In this document: positions 45,579-56,379 of the stretch, piece by piece
Numbering within the stretch: the stretch's first letter is position 1
Layout of the letters: every line of letters starts with the position of its first letter
DNA from: Congeria kusceri
Taxonomy: Eukaryota; Mollusca; Bivalvia; Myida; Dreissenidae
Assembly (NCBI GenBank): GCA_027627225.1
Contig: JAPFQT010000085.1
Coordinates: 682,001 to 746,000 of the forward strand
Direction of reading: 5' to 3'
DNA: 64,000 nucleotides
The notes under the pieces: generated by a model
The model's input: only the letters and a program-made list of their open reading frames with translations
What the model was told of the DNA's origin: nothing
The model's database searches: none
Position numbers and translations under genes: made by a program

Positions 45579-48146
45579 CTAAGTAACGAAATCGCCTGCC
45601 GTCATCCACTGCGGTTTCTTCCGTACCCGCTGTGGTCTAGAAACCGTCTCTGCTCCAACATCCGAGTCGGGGCCGGACTCCTCTAGTGTTGAAGGCTTCT
45701 CTTGCTCTCTCTTGCTCTGTTTCGACGGATCTAACGTCACATCAGTTAACGTCATAAATGGAAGCAACAGATTCCTATGTAACATCTTGGTCTTAGTAAA
45801 TCTTGCTCCGTCTCGCTTAACTTCATAAACAGGGGTATCTTGATTCGGCTGCGCTACAACTACGTATGGGTGGTGTTCCCAACGATCCGCCAACTTCTGC
45901 TTTCCTCGGAGCGCAACATTACGTACGAGGACAATATCACCCGGTTGAAGTTGAGTACATCTAGCTGATTTGTCGTAGTGGTGTTTGTTTAACAACCCTG
46001 ATGATCTAGCGTTCTGGCGCGCCTTATCATAAGACTCGCTGAGTCTTTTCCGAAGCTTTGCAACATACTCGGTATGTTTCTTGTCAGCGATGTCATCTGT
46101 AGGCAACCCTAGAAACGCATCAATCGCCAAGCGTGGATGCCTGCCAAACATCAAAAAGTACGGAGAGAACCCCGTACCCTTGTGAAGTGTGGAATTATAA
46201 GCATGCACCAGTGTTGGAATGTATGACTTCCAATCGGCCTTTTGATGCTCCTCTAGCGTGCCTAACATGCCAAGTAGAGTCTGGTTGAACCGCTCCGTTT
46301 CGCCGTTGCCCATAGGGTTGTAGGGTGTGGTCCTGCTCTTGTCCATACCTGCAATCTGACACAATTCTTTAATTAAAGTAGATGTAAAATTTGCGCCTTG
46401 GTCAGAGTGCAACCTAGCAGGGAAGCCATAGTGGACAATAAACTGATCAAACAACACTGTTGCAGTTGTTTTAGCCGTTTGATTACGTGTTGGGTACGCT
46501 TGTGCATACCGGCTAAAATGATCGGTTATGACCAGTACATTTTCGAACCCTCCTTTGGACCTTTCAAGCGACAAATAATCAATGCACACAATCTCTAATG
46601 GTGCCGTTGACTCAATGGGCTGAAGTTCAGCTCGATCCGGGTGTCGTTTTCTACGGGTACAGCGACCACACTGTTTGACCTTTTCGGCAGCAAACGCATC
46701 TAAACCAGGCCAGTAGAATCGCTCCTTCAGCAGGCTAGTAGTACGATCCCTTCCCTGATGTCCTAAGTCGTCATGGAGCGCTCTGAACATGTCACTTCTG
46801 AGATGTTCTGGAACAACGATCTGTGTTCGATTAACGTCGTTGACCATGGCGTTCCGACATAGTACGCCACTCTGCACAACGAATTTTTCCCATTCTCTAG
46901 CATACTGTTTGCAACTATCCTTCGAAGAAGGTCTAGTGCCATTGCGAAGGTGACTAATTATGTCTTTCAATTGTGGGTCATCCGACTGAGCCTTGATCCA
47001 GTCCTTATTAGACAGGCTATGCGATTGAAGAAGATCTTCCGGTATATCTTCAGTTGGATCACTCGCAGACGGCTCATTTCCTGGCGAAACCAAGGTTTGG
47101 TGAATCGGAATGTTGACCTCAGCTGATGTACATAGGGCGTCCATGACCAATGGGGAAATACGACTTAATCCGTCTGCATCGTTGTGGTTCTTTCCCTTCC
47201 GATAGCGAATGCTGAAGTCGTAATTCGCTAGAGACGCGATCCATCGTTGTCCCGTTGCATCGAGCTTCGCCGATGTCGTTACATAGGTAAGAGGGTTATT
47301 ATCCGTAACAACCTCGAATTTCCCGCCGTACAAGTAGTCGTGGAACTTATCACACACGGCCCACTTGACAGCGAGAAACTCGAGCTTATGAGCTGGATAA
47401 TTCCTCTCTGCCTTTGTGAGACTTCTGCTCGCGTATGCCACTACTCGGTCCTTTCCGTCTTGCTTCTGATACAGCACGGCGCCAATTCCTGTGCCACTGG
47501 CGTTAGTGTGCAGCGTAAATGGCAAGGTGTAGTCAGCATATGCAAGGATCGGTGGATTTGACAGTTTCTGCTTCAAAGCATCGAACGCGTTTTGTTGACT
47601 AGACTCCCATCTGAACTTTGGTTTTGGGCTTTTCTTGGCTGACTTCTTTGTTGATGTTCCAAGAAGCAAATCGTTCAGTGGTCTGGCAACATTGGAAAAA
47701 CCTTTGATGAACCGCCTATAGTAGCCGGCAAACCCTAGGAATTTCCGGACATCTTTCAAGGTTCTAGGGACAGGCCAGTTTTTGACGGCTTCAATCTTTT
47801 GCGGATCAGCCTGGATTCCGTCTGCTGACACCACATGACCCAGGTAAGTTGTTTTTGTCTTGAAAAATTCACATTTTTTTGGATTTACATTCAGATTGTA
47901 TTGTGCTAGACGAGAAAACACGGCATTTAGTCGATCTAGATGGGAATTTATATCAGGAGAGAATAACACGATATCGTCTAAATAGATTAGACACTCTCTC
48001 AAGTTCAGATCACCCATGCAACGTTCCATTAATCTCTGAAACGTCGCCGGGGCGTTGCATAGTCCGAAGGGAAGCCTGTTGCATTCAAAGAAACCAACAC
48101 CTGGAAAGTCACGGGACTGCTTGGAAACCCAAGTAAAGGAAACCAC
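45579..48146 (-). CDS. Ty3/gypsy Pol, 5' truncated (RT-RNase H-integrase)
   Basis: 855 codons open on the minus strand. The first recognisable reverse transcriptase residues are GFFECNRLPFGLCNAPATF, so protease and the RT fingers, with the first catalytic Asp, are missing. The palm motif YLDDIVLFS, the thumb and an RNase H domain follow. The RNase H first catalytic position reads TLHTNASGTG, Asn where Asp is normal. Integrase has the HHCC zinc site (HDDLGHQG ... CGRC), the DDE core (CIDYLSL, HSDQGANFTS, NGETERFNQT) and a GPY/F-like C-terminus (KLADRWEHHPYVVV ... HRNLLLPF). The remaining frame has no stops. At about 48100-48146 it runs into inverted gag sequence. It cannot encode an active RT as it stands. 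Confidence 0.85.
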   Translation of the reverse strand: MVSFTWVSKQSRDFPGVGFFECNRLPFGLCNAPATFQRLMERCMGDLNLRECLIYLDDIVLFSPDINSHLDRLNAVFSRLAQYNLNVNPKKCEFFKTKTTYLGHVVSADGIQADPQKIEAVKNWPVPRTLKDVRKFLGFAGYYRRFIKGFSNVARPLNDLLLGTSTKKSAKKSPKPKFRWESSQQNAFDALKQKLSNPPILAYADYTLPFTLHTNASGTGIGAVLYQKQDGKDRVVAYASRSLTKAERNYPAHKLEFLAVKWAVCDKFHDYLYGGKFEVVTDNNPLTYVTTSAKLDATGQRWIASLANYDFSIRYRKGKNHNDADGLSRISPLVMDALCTSAEVNIPIHQTLVSPGNEPSASDPTEDIPEDLLQSHSLSNKDWIKAQSDDPQLKDIISHLRNGTRPSSKDSCKQYAREWEKFVVQSGVLCRNAMVNDVNRTQIVVPEHLRSDMFRALHDDLGHQGRDRTTSLLKERFYWPGLDAFAAEKVKQCGRCTRRKRHPDRAELQPIESTAPLEIVCIDYLSLERSKGGFENVLVITDHFSRYAQAYPTRNQTAKTTATVLFDQFIVHYGFPARLHSDQGANFTSTLIKELCQIAGMDKSRTTPYNPMGNGETERFNQTLLGMLGTLEEHQKADWKSYIPTLVHAYNSTLHKGTGFSPYFLMFGRHPRLAIDAFLGLPTDDIADKKHTEYVAKLRKRLSESYDKARQNARSSGLLNKHHYDKSARCTQLQPGDIVLVRNVALRGKQKLADRWEHHPYVVVAQPNQDTPVYEVKRDGARFTKTKMLHRNLLLPFMTLTDVTLDPSKQSKREQEKPSTLEESGPDSDVGAETVSRPQRVRKKPQWMTAGDFVT

Positions 48147-49627
48147 ACCAGATCCTTTACGTTACTTGGATGAGCACATGAGGAGACTTGATAACACATT
48201 ACGTGAATTAAACATAGGAGATCGTGACGATGAAAATAGAAATTATTCCTCGAGTGAATACCACATACAGACAAGAATTAGGGACAATTCTTCAATTGTG
48301 GCGGATAGGAAACTAGGAATAGAAGAACGCCTTAGCGATAGAGTACACGATAAAAGATGGAGTAGACATGAGGTAGAGAGTGTACGGAAATATAGTTTGA
48401 AAGATGATATTAGGAAAGTACACGATGAATATGAAGAAATAAGAAGTCAATCTGACAAGTATGAAAACAAGAGTATTCAGCTGCAAAGAATACGAGAGGA
48501 TGAGGAAAAGAACCATAGATTGATGCTTGAACAGAGACTGGTTTTAGAAAATGAATTGAAACAAAAGCGTCAGGCTGAGAAAGAGTTACTACGAAACATA
48601 GAACAGCTAGAGTTACAGGAAAGGGAATTGCTTAAGCAACGGAGTGAGAATGAAATGCTTGACAGAGAAATGGCTATCAAAAGAATGAAAGATGATGAGA
48701 TGAATAGAAGACTAGAACTATTAAAACAGAAAGAAAGTGCTCTTAAAAGTAAATTGCAGAAGAAGAGTGATGATAGTATGACAAGAGAGGTGAGAACAAA
48801 TGACCTATGGCATAAACTGCACATACCGAAATTGCCGAGCTTTGACGGCAAGCACTTCGAAGAATGGAAGTTTGAAGTAGTATGTCTGATGAGGACAGGG
48901 CTGTATCCTGATTACGCATTGTCACATGCTATCAGAAACTCGTTGCAAGGTGATACACGCAAGCTATTGTTGACAATCAAACCATCTGATTCAGCAGAGG
49001 AGGTCATCGCTAAAATGACTGAGATTTTTGGAGAAGTAAAGTCTGGTGAAAGAATAGTGCAAGACTTTTATTCAGCGAAACAACATGAAACTGAATCATG
49101 CTCTGCATGGGGAATAAGGCTAGAAGCTCTCTTTCAACAGGCAGTTAATAAGGGGGAAATAGAAGAAAGTAAAAGAGATAACAAGCTGAAAGAAAGATTT
49201 TGGAGAGGACTGAAGTCTGAGAAACTGAAAACAGCAACAAGAGTTTCATACGAATCGAGCGACAGTTTTGAAAAGCTTAGAAGGAAAGCGAGACTAGAAG
49301 AGGAAGAAGATAATCCGGTAAAGGTTACAGAAACAGCAATCTTAAATCAGCAATCAACGGGCGACAGATTAAAAGTTTTGGATGAGATGCTGGAAAGGCT
49401 CAAGACCATTGAAGCTGAGATGAGTGAAATGAAGAAGCAGAACCGGGAAAGGAAGAGAGAATATGGATCCTATGAAGCCCCAAAGTCTAGTGACCAGGAA
49501 GAGAGACAATATCGATACAACAACAGAGGGCGTTATTATAGAGGAGGATTCAGAAGAGGGAGATATTCAAATAGAGAGCAGACTCAAGATAAAAGTCAAA
49601 ATGATTGCTTTAATTTACTCTCTGACA
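48127..49627 (+). CDS. Gag-like coiled-coil polyprotein, inverted relative to Pol
   Basis: The frame is open from 48055 to 49641; the part unlike antisense pol starts near 48127 (KETTPDPLRYLDEHM). About residues 90-260 form a long Glu/Lys/Arg/Leu coiled coil. A globular retrotransposon-Gag-like region follows (HIPKLPSFDGKHFEEWKFEV ... FWRGLKSEKL), then a second coiled coil and an Arg/Gly/Tyr-rich tail (RYNNRGRYYRGGFRRGRY). No CCHC knuckle is seen. The last dozen codons read through the inverted LTR tip, so the natural C-terminus is missing. The opposite orientation to Pol shows an internal inversion. Confidence 0.7.
49591..49627 (-). repeat. Right inverted LTR tip (37 bp) of the compound element
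   Basis: Reads TGTCAGAG... on the minus strand. It is followed on the plus strand by CTTA, matching the left flank. Confidence 0.85.
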
Positions 49628-49856
49628 CTTACAATGTGTGACTTTAGAATTCAGGGGTCAGTCAAAATGGAGCAGTGGAACTAGAGTGCCGTGTGATATT
49701 TTTCTATCCAAATTAGTTTGAACAGTTGGTTATGATTTATACTTTGATTATACAGTATTTTACGCTATTCAGGTCATGCTTTTATGTTGTTGTTTATTTC
49801 TGAGTTTATTTAGTGATTAATTAGAAAAGTTCACGGTTCAGTGTATCATCTATGAC

Positions 49857-50690
49857 GCAACTACACGTTATATACACGCATTACGACCACACGTTAAATC
49901 CGCGGTTTGCGACCTTTCGTTACATCCGCGCATTACGACCACACGTTAAATCCGCGCTTTACGACATTTCGTTACATCCGCGCATTACAACCACACGTTT
50001 AATCCGCGCTTTATGACCACTCATCACATCCGCGCTTTATGACCACTCGTCACATCCGCGCATTACGACCACTCGTTACATCCGCGCTTTACGACCACTT
50101 GTTACATCCGCGCATTACGACCACTCGTAACATCCGCGCATTACGAGCACACGTTACATCCGCGCATTACGACCACACGTTAAATCCGCGCTTTATGACC
50201 ACTCGTTACATCCGCGCTTTATGACCACTCGTCGCATCCGCGCATTACGACCACTCGTTACATCCGCGCTTTACGACAACTCGTTACATCCGCGCATTAC
50301 GGCCACTCGTTACATCCGCGCATTACGACCACACGTTACATCCGCGCATTACGACCACATGTTAAATTCGCGCTTTATGACCACTCGTTACATCCGCGCA
50401 TTACGACCACTCGTTACATCCGCGCATTACGACCACATGTTACATCCGCGCATTACGACCACACGTTAAATCCGCGCTTTACGACCTTTCGTTACATCCG
50501 CGCTTTACGACCACTCGTCACATCCGCGCATTACGACCACACGTTAAATCCGCGCTTTATGACCACTCGTCACATCCGCGCATTACGACCATGCGTCATG
50601 TCCACGCATCGCGACCATGCGCCATCTCTACGCTACGTAACAACGCGTAATCCACGCATCGCGTCCATGCGCCACATCCACGCTACGTAA
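49857..50690. repeat. 26-bp minisatellite, about 30 units
   Basis: The unit is of the form ACATCCGCGCATTACGACC followed by ACTCGTT. Two common variants alternate irregularly: GCATTACGACC and GCTTTATGACC in the first half, and ACTCGTTAC and ACACGTTAA in the second. The final units (about 50590-50690) drift to CCATGCGCCA / CCACGCTACG forms. Open frames across it are repeat artefacts. It starts about 230 bp beyond the right end of the Ty3/gypsy compound. Confidence 0.95.
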
Positions 50691-50699
50691 TCGCCACAT

Positions 50700-52170
50700 A
50701 ACATAGAAATAACAACTTGAAAGGGCTGAGTCGACGTCTCGATAATTGAAAGGAATGGAAGATGCAGCAACATCAACGCTCTTTGGCATCAGATTCAGCA
50801 GAATTTGGAGTTTAGGTAACAATTATGCTTTAGCAAAACGTTTCACACTATTTTTCTTGATTACCAACATTTAAACAACATTATTATCGCCATCGTCGTC
50901 GTCATCATCATCATCATAAGCAGCAGCAGCAACAACAGCAGCAGCATCTCCATTATCATTGTACTTAACGGTCATCGCAAATTCTGTCCGTGGCATGTGA
51001 TATGGAACAGCCAAAATGTGTTATACGTATTATAATATTCGAAAATCACGTATTATACATGTATTATACTCTCTTGTGACGTTCTTTATTTACAGTATAT
51101 ATATTTGATAGTGAATTTTTTTCGACATTTCTTATATATTTATCATTAAAAATGACGTGTTCACTAATGATTATAATAGCCACGCGCTAGCCCCCTGTGA
51201 CCCGACACTTACAATATTCGCGATAAATGGGTTAATTTTCAAGAAAATGAGATCAACTTGCAAAGAGATTAATTCAACAACATAAGTACCCGCCTTTAAA
51301 ATTTTATTGCATGCCATACAGTACACATTTTATGATGAAATCAAAACAAATGAAACACTCAGTCACAAAATATTACTACCGGTAGCAAATATTTTGTCAC
51401 TATAAAACTATCATATCTATTTGAACATTCATTTTATATACTTTAATTATTGAATGTCCTTCTATCCTGCTTACACAGCACACGGAAAACATAATTTGCC
51501 GGATCTTAAAGTCAGTGAGCATCCATGGGACAAACTGTATACGCGATCATGGGTGCGGACCCTATAGGCTGGAATGGCAGTGGCATTCAACTACACATGA
51601 GCGTTAATAACAAATTGGCCGTAACATTTTTGTCCTGCAATGGCTATTAAAAGGTTATGACGCATCGGTCTTACAAACATTATGTATGTTCTTGAGAAAT
51701 ATCGATGACTATTCCTCCATTTATTAAAAAAAATGTCTCCTCTAATTCCACCAGATTTGATCACAGCATTTTGCAAAGTTTGGTTATCGACCGATTGTTT
51801 TAATTTGTTTGGTTTCACCATAAAATGTGTAATGAAAGCATTTTCACCGCAAAATGTGTGTCAGGTTTTGTGTGCTATTCAGTGTGTAGGATACTTCGTC
51901 TGATTAAATCATAATATTGAGCATTACAATTTTCTAATATAAGTTTTAAGTTAATCGATGAAAGACAATGTATCAAATTGGTGCAAGGCAGAATATTTGC
52001 TAGAGTCAAAACCATTTAAGGAGTGTTGCGTCAGTTTTTGAAACCGAGGTTATTTTAAACCTATCACCGTATTTTTGCTATCATCACAACGCGCTATTTT
52101 TTACTTGATACATATTCGGATTTTCGGATCTTTTACCGGAAGTTTTGTCTGTGTTTTGTTTGCTAGTTTT
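50700..52170. other. No gene seen; triplet repeats
   Basis: Contains a (CATCGT/CATCAT)n and (AGC/AAC)n tract at about 50884-50955. The rest is AT-rich and ends at the start codon of the Mutator-like gene. Confidence 0.5.
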
Positions 52171-52175
52171 ATTTC

Positions 52176-55100
52176 ATGATGCCACGAAAAAAAGGTAGAT
52201 TTGTATCGAAAAAAGGCTCAGTACGAGGATTATTGTCATCCGCTCGTCTGACAACATGGCATGCCGATAGCAAACGGTCAACTGAAGAACTCCAAGAAGG
52301 AAGCAGAATATCGGACGCTATCATTTCGGACACTCATCCGAATATTGAAGAAACTCAGCTTGTATCAGATACAGTTACCGTCTCGTCTCCTACTGATAAT
52401 TTGTTACCCCCTGGAAGGCCAACTGTGGAGTTGTCCTTTATAGCTGAACAGTTAAAAAAAATGTGTTGAGTGTTCTTCTGAATTAAACATAACTAATACA
52501 GTTCCCAGCATTCACCATAAAACATTGAAGAAAGCTGAGAGCAAGGTACATGTTTAATCTGTTTGAACAAGTAATGCATGTACACTAGTAAATATGTTTC
52601 TACTTCCACTATTAAAAAAAGACCCTGTTTATGCCTTGACAAATTCAAGACACGGTTGTGCAGTGAGGTAGATGGCTATGGCAACTGAGACGATTTAACT
52701 GAATATTATTTGTCACCCACTGCTGTTTCAAGTGGGAAAGCCGATCTAATATAAATCAAATCCTAACATTCGCTCCATTAGTAGTCGCTGCTAGTGCAAG
52801 TCAGCTCATATTATAGCAGCGTCAGACTGGAACTGTTTTATGGGGATTGTGGGGAAAGCATGCCCATCTTCTCTAGTGTTGACCCGTTGTTAATGCAAAT
52901 AGAAACAAATCTCCCACGTGTCATGGACTTTGTAAGGCATAATTATTATTATTTTGTTAACAGGTTGGTCAGCACATAGTTTCTATTGCAAAGGCATCCT
53001 GTAAAAAAGCATTGCAACAAGAGGATGAAGAAATAACAAGGCGCTTGTGGTAAGTATAGCTTAATTGCTCTATATACAGAAAAATGTAACACGACTCTTA
53101 ATTCCTTGATAATTTAGTGATAATTTATATTTAAACAACACAATTTAGTGGATTTTGTATGCAAACCACTAGTGTCTGTTTTGCTGGTTTAAAAAAAAAA
53201 TAAACCCATATGTTCACTTTTGTGTTATGTCTGTTACTATATACAACAATACATATAGCAATTTGATGTGTAATGAACTAAGTCTCTGATAAAGTACGAT
53301 AAAACTTAGATACCGGTATATAGCACACAATTTTGCTGATCATGTGATGAATATTTCAGTACTCAGGCTGCTGGTACCTCTCACACCAATGCCTCCCCAG
53401 ATGATTCCCATTCAAGACATGCTGCCCAACCCAACAAGATGCTCATTTAGAACTGCAAGGTTTGTATATGTTGATCAGAGAAAGATGGTAACAAGTCCCT
53501 TGGAAGAATATATAAGTAAGAATTTTAATATACTCTGTTAAAGTAAAATACTGATAATAAATATCAAAAAAGATAAACACTTCATATTTTGATGGACTTT
53601 GTAACACACTTTCTTATAAATACTAGACTAAATGAGCCAAATAATAATCAAATGATAAAATTTAATGTATATTATTGTCCAGATGTTACCCCTGGAAGTA
53701 GCCTGACAGGCTCCGATGATGACATGACAAGCAGTGCAACCACAATCGATATTCGCACAAGCAGTGCATCCCTGGGCGATAGTGTGACAGAGTGTGAGAT
53801 TCTGACAGGCTGTGATACAACTAATACTGGCGATACCCATCCTCCTCATTAGCTGGATGTGTCATAGGTAAATGTATCACAACTGTATAAGCTGTTTACC
53901 TAGCAGCCAGAGTAGAAAGCATTTTGTAATGACGGAACTTTCACATGAATAGCCCAGACAGGGCTTCCTTGAGCCTGCACATTAAAGGGCTAAAGATCAT
54001 GAAGCAAAAAGAAATTTCTAGCAGTTCACACCTTTTTTCTATTGAACACTGGTGTTTACAATGTCTGTGTGCATAACATTTATATCCCAAATTCAGAAAT
54101 AAAGATATTTTTCAGGCTTTGAGTGCATTCATTATCCGTTAATTGTACTCTTTTTTAACCAAACACAGTCAACAATCGGAGTTAGCTTTTCACTTGATAT
54201 TTTGTTATATAAAAGCATAATTAATACATTGTAATAATTGATTATGAATACCAGTCAGTTAAACTGTCACCAAACCTGACAAACCTCACTAAATAATATT
54301 TACTTAGTTTAAAAATGCCGCCCACATTGTGGAATAAAAGTAAATATTTTATCGACAATACGCTGAACTTCATCTTTAATGAGAATCTTCATGTTTACAT
54401 GTATGGCTAAATATTGTTTCATTTAACTATGCAGAGGATGGTTGTGATAAAACTTCAGTCCATTCCGACCATACATATATAAAGGATCCGGCAAAGACCC
54501 GTCTTTCAGTACAATTCAAATATGATATGGGCTGGCAGAAAATGGGCTGATCTAGATGTTATGACAGCAGATCAGGCGTAGGAACTATGATAGGAAACTT
54601 GAAAGGAAACATCTGTGCATATGGCATACGCTCCAAAAGTTGTAAGAAATGTGATTATCATAAAGCTAAGGGCAATGTGGTTCCAGATCATAAATGCAGT
54701 AGAAATTGGACTGGTAGCTCAAAAGCAATGGAGCCAGATGTGGCAGGAGAGCTAGTAAAAGAAATTGAATCAGAACATGTTGATGGTGGTGTCCTTATAA
54801 TGGATGACGACTGTACAACTTTAGCTAGAGTAAGAAAAGATCTGACACACGATGTAGAGAAATGGAGTGACCAAAATCACACGGTGAAGCACATTGGCAA
54901 CAGCTTGTATGCCCTACAGAAAAAACATAAAGTTCTTTCAGTAATGGTTATTAAACACATACAAAAGTGTATCAACTATGCTTTAGCGCAAAACAAAGGA
55001 GACGTTGAGAAATTTACATCAGCACTTAAACAGATTGTTCTTCATCTGGTTGGAGACCATGAACATTGTGGGGAATGGTGTGGCTACAAGAAAAGTCCAC

Positions 55101-55565
55101 AGACCTATACACACAGAGGTTTGCCTTATGGTAGATCTTTGACTGGAGCAACCCTTAGGTCAGATTTAGAAGCTGTGTTTAATGTTGTGGTCCAGAATGC
55201 TGCTAAGATAGCCCCAGGTACATCAACAAAAGACGTGGAGTCGTTCAACTGTATGGTAGCTGCAAAGGCTAAAAAAAAACAACACTACTCTGGCTCAGAA
55301 AGTCTTCATATCAGAACTAGTTGTGCTGTAGCACAGAAAAATATTGGAGCTTCTTACGTGAACGCAGTAAATCAAAGTATAGGAATATCACCTGGAAAAT
55401 TGCTACAAATTTCATGCTACCAAACAAAACAAACTTCGCAAGCGAAGAATTGAAATTGCAAACAGTGTTGAATTCAAGCGAAGAAAATTGGAACGGAAGT
55501 CAAAGCTAAAGTTTGGCAACATTAAAAGTGAAATTCATGAAGGTCCAACATATCAGAGTGGAATG
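52176..55565 (+). pseudogene. Mutator-like (PF20700-type) transposase gene, decayed copy A
   Basis: Likely exons are 52176-52545 (MPRKKGRFVSKKGS start), 52973-53049, 53360-?, 53683-? and 54435-55565. Diagnostic stretches are VPSIHHKTLKKAESK, YDMGWQK, YDSRSGVGTMIG, RSKSCKKC, CSRNWTGSSKAMEPD and IMDDDCTT...DQNHTVKHIGNSL, and a C-terminal basic segment ending EGPTYQSG. These fit the Mutator-like domain common in invertebrate transposase-derived proteins. Defects: an extra A in an A8 run near 52455 shifts frame; TAG at 53448 and TAG at 53850 interrupt the middle; TGA at 54548 replaces a probable CGA; and the frame shifts near 55430. A middle segment with the usual CTxC and GRKAA region appears to be missing. 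It is non-functional as read. Confidence 0.6.
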
Positions 55566-56176
55566 TTGAGAATTCTGCGGGAACCTGTGTTCCCAATAGA
55601 AGTACTTGCAACACCTATTTGGAACCCTACATTGATCTGAGCTGCCTTTCTGCCCCTGGTACTTGATGGAACCTCATTGTAAAGCTTATAATGCTTGCCT
55701 ACATATCTGCATCTTGTACATTTTAACCTTTCCTCCCAGCCTAAGCCCCACTTTATGGAAGCACTGCCGTCAATTACCAAGTCGCCCCTACATTTATCAC
55801 TTCTTAACCTATGCTTTCTATTTTCAGAGGACATCATAGACTGGAGTAGGGCGGGGACATAGACCTTGTTCGTAAGTAAATCGGGATGGACTTTTGATGG
55901 AGCAGGAACCCGTAACAGGTCTACATAGCGAATCTTGTTCGCTCTCGGACGCAAGGGCTTAGCTGGGGTTTGAGAGCCGTCTACATCCCGAAAAGTAAGA
56001 ACCTTGTCATTGTAAGCTACCCGTGCTTCAAAGGATGACCTTTCTAACCTTACATAGGTTGTGTTGGAATTTGACCTTCTTTCATAATTATGTTTTTTCC
56101 CCTTCACCGGACTAGTCCCACCTCGTTTAAAACCAACATTGAGCAACTTTTTCTTTTGCTTGGTTATGAACCCCAT
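55553..56176 (-). pseudogene. Mutator-like transposase, N-terminal half of copy B
   Basis: 207 open codons start MGFITKQKKKLLNVGFKRGG. They continue through a basic, variable region to IDGSASIKWGLGWEERL, then CTRCRYVGKHYKLYNEV and GRKAAQINVGFQIGV, and end SRRILNIPL. This is the N-terminal part of the same protein family as the plus-strand gene, and includes the segment that copy A lacks. The frame stops at the point where the opposite-strand copy A ends (the overlap is about 55553-55565), so B is truncated there. The first part has no defects, so the copy may be young. Whether A and B were once one gene is not known. Confidence 0.6.
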
Positions 56177-56379
56177 TTTGACCAGATTGCCACCTTAAAA
56201 GAAGTCAAAGTACTTATTTTGTGCCCAAAATATGCAATTTTGTATTCCCTTAAACCTCTAAATGTGAGCAGGCAATGCAAATTGACCACCTGCTGCAGTT
56301 TAAAGGCACTCATGACATTATATACTAGAATATATAATTGGTGGCCTGTAATTAAAGAGGCTGCGACAAACAAGGTGCT

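Larger units (their letters stand above)
41726..49627 (-). mobile_element. Rearranged Ty3/gypsy retrotransposon with inverted LTR tips and tandem LTRs
   Basis: The outer ends are inverted copies of the LTR tip TGTCAGAGAGTAAATTAAAG...: 39 bp at left (41726-41764) and 37 bp at right (49591-49627). CTTA (41722-41725 and 49628-49631) flanks both sides, a 4-bp target duplication in the Tc1-like relic. Read on the minus strand the order is: LTR tip, gag reversed (48127-49590), pol forward (from about 48126 to 45579), polypurine tract, LTR2 (44356-44935), 3 bp, LTR1 (43773-44352), primer-binding site, leader, a coiled-coil ORF (42012-41749), inverted LTR tip. Integrase-type TG...CA ends and the TSD suggest the whole rearranged molecule was integrated in one step. 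The LTRs differ at one base that I noticed, so the event is recent. Confidence 0.75.

Noticed and set aside
47247..47561. Plus-strand 104-codon ORF
   Set aside because: It is the shadow of the minus-strand Pol gene.
50039..50469. Open frames of 61 and 82 codons in the 26-bp array
   Set aside because: A 26-bp unit without stops gives open frames by chance; there is no start context, splice context or conserved unit in protein terms.
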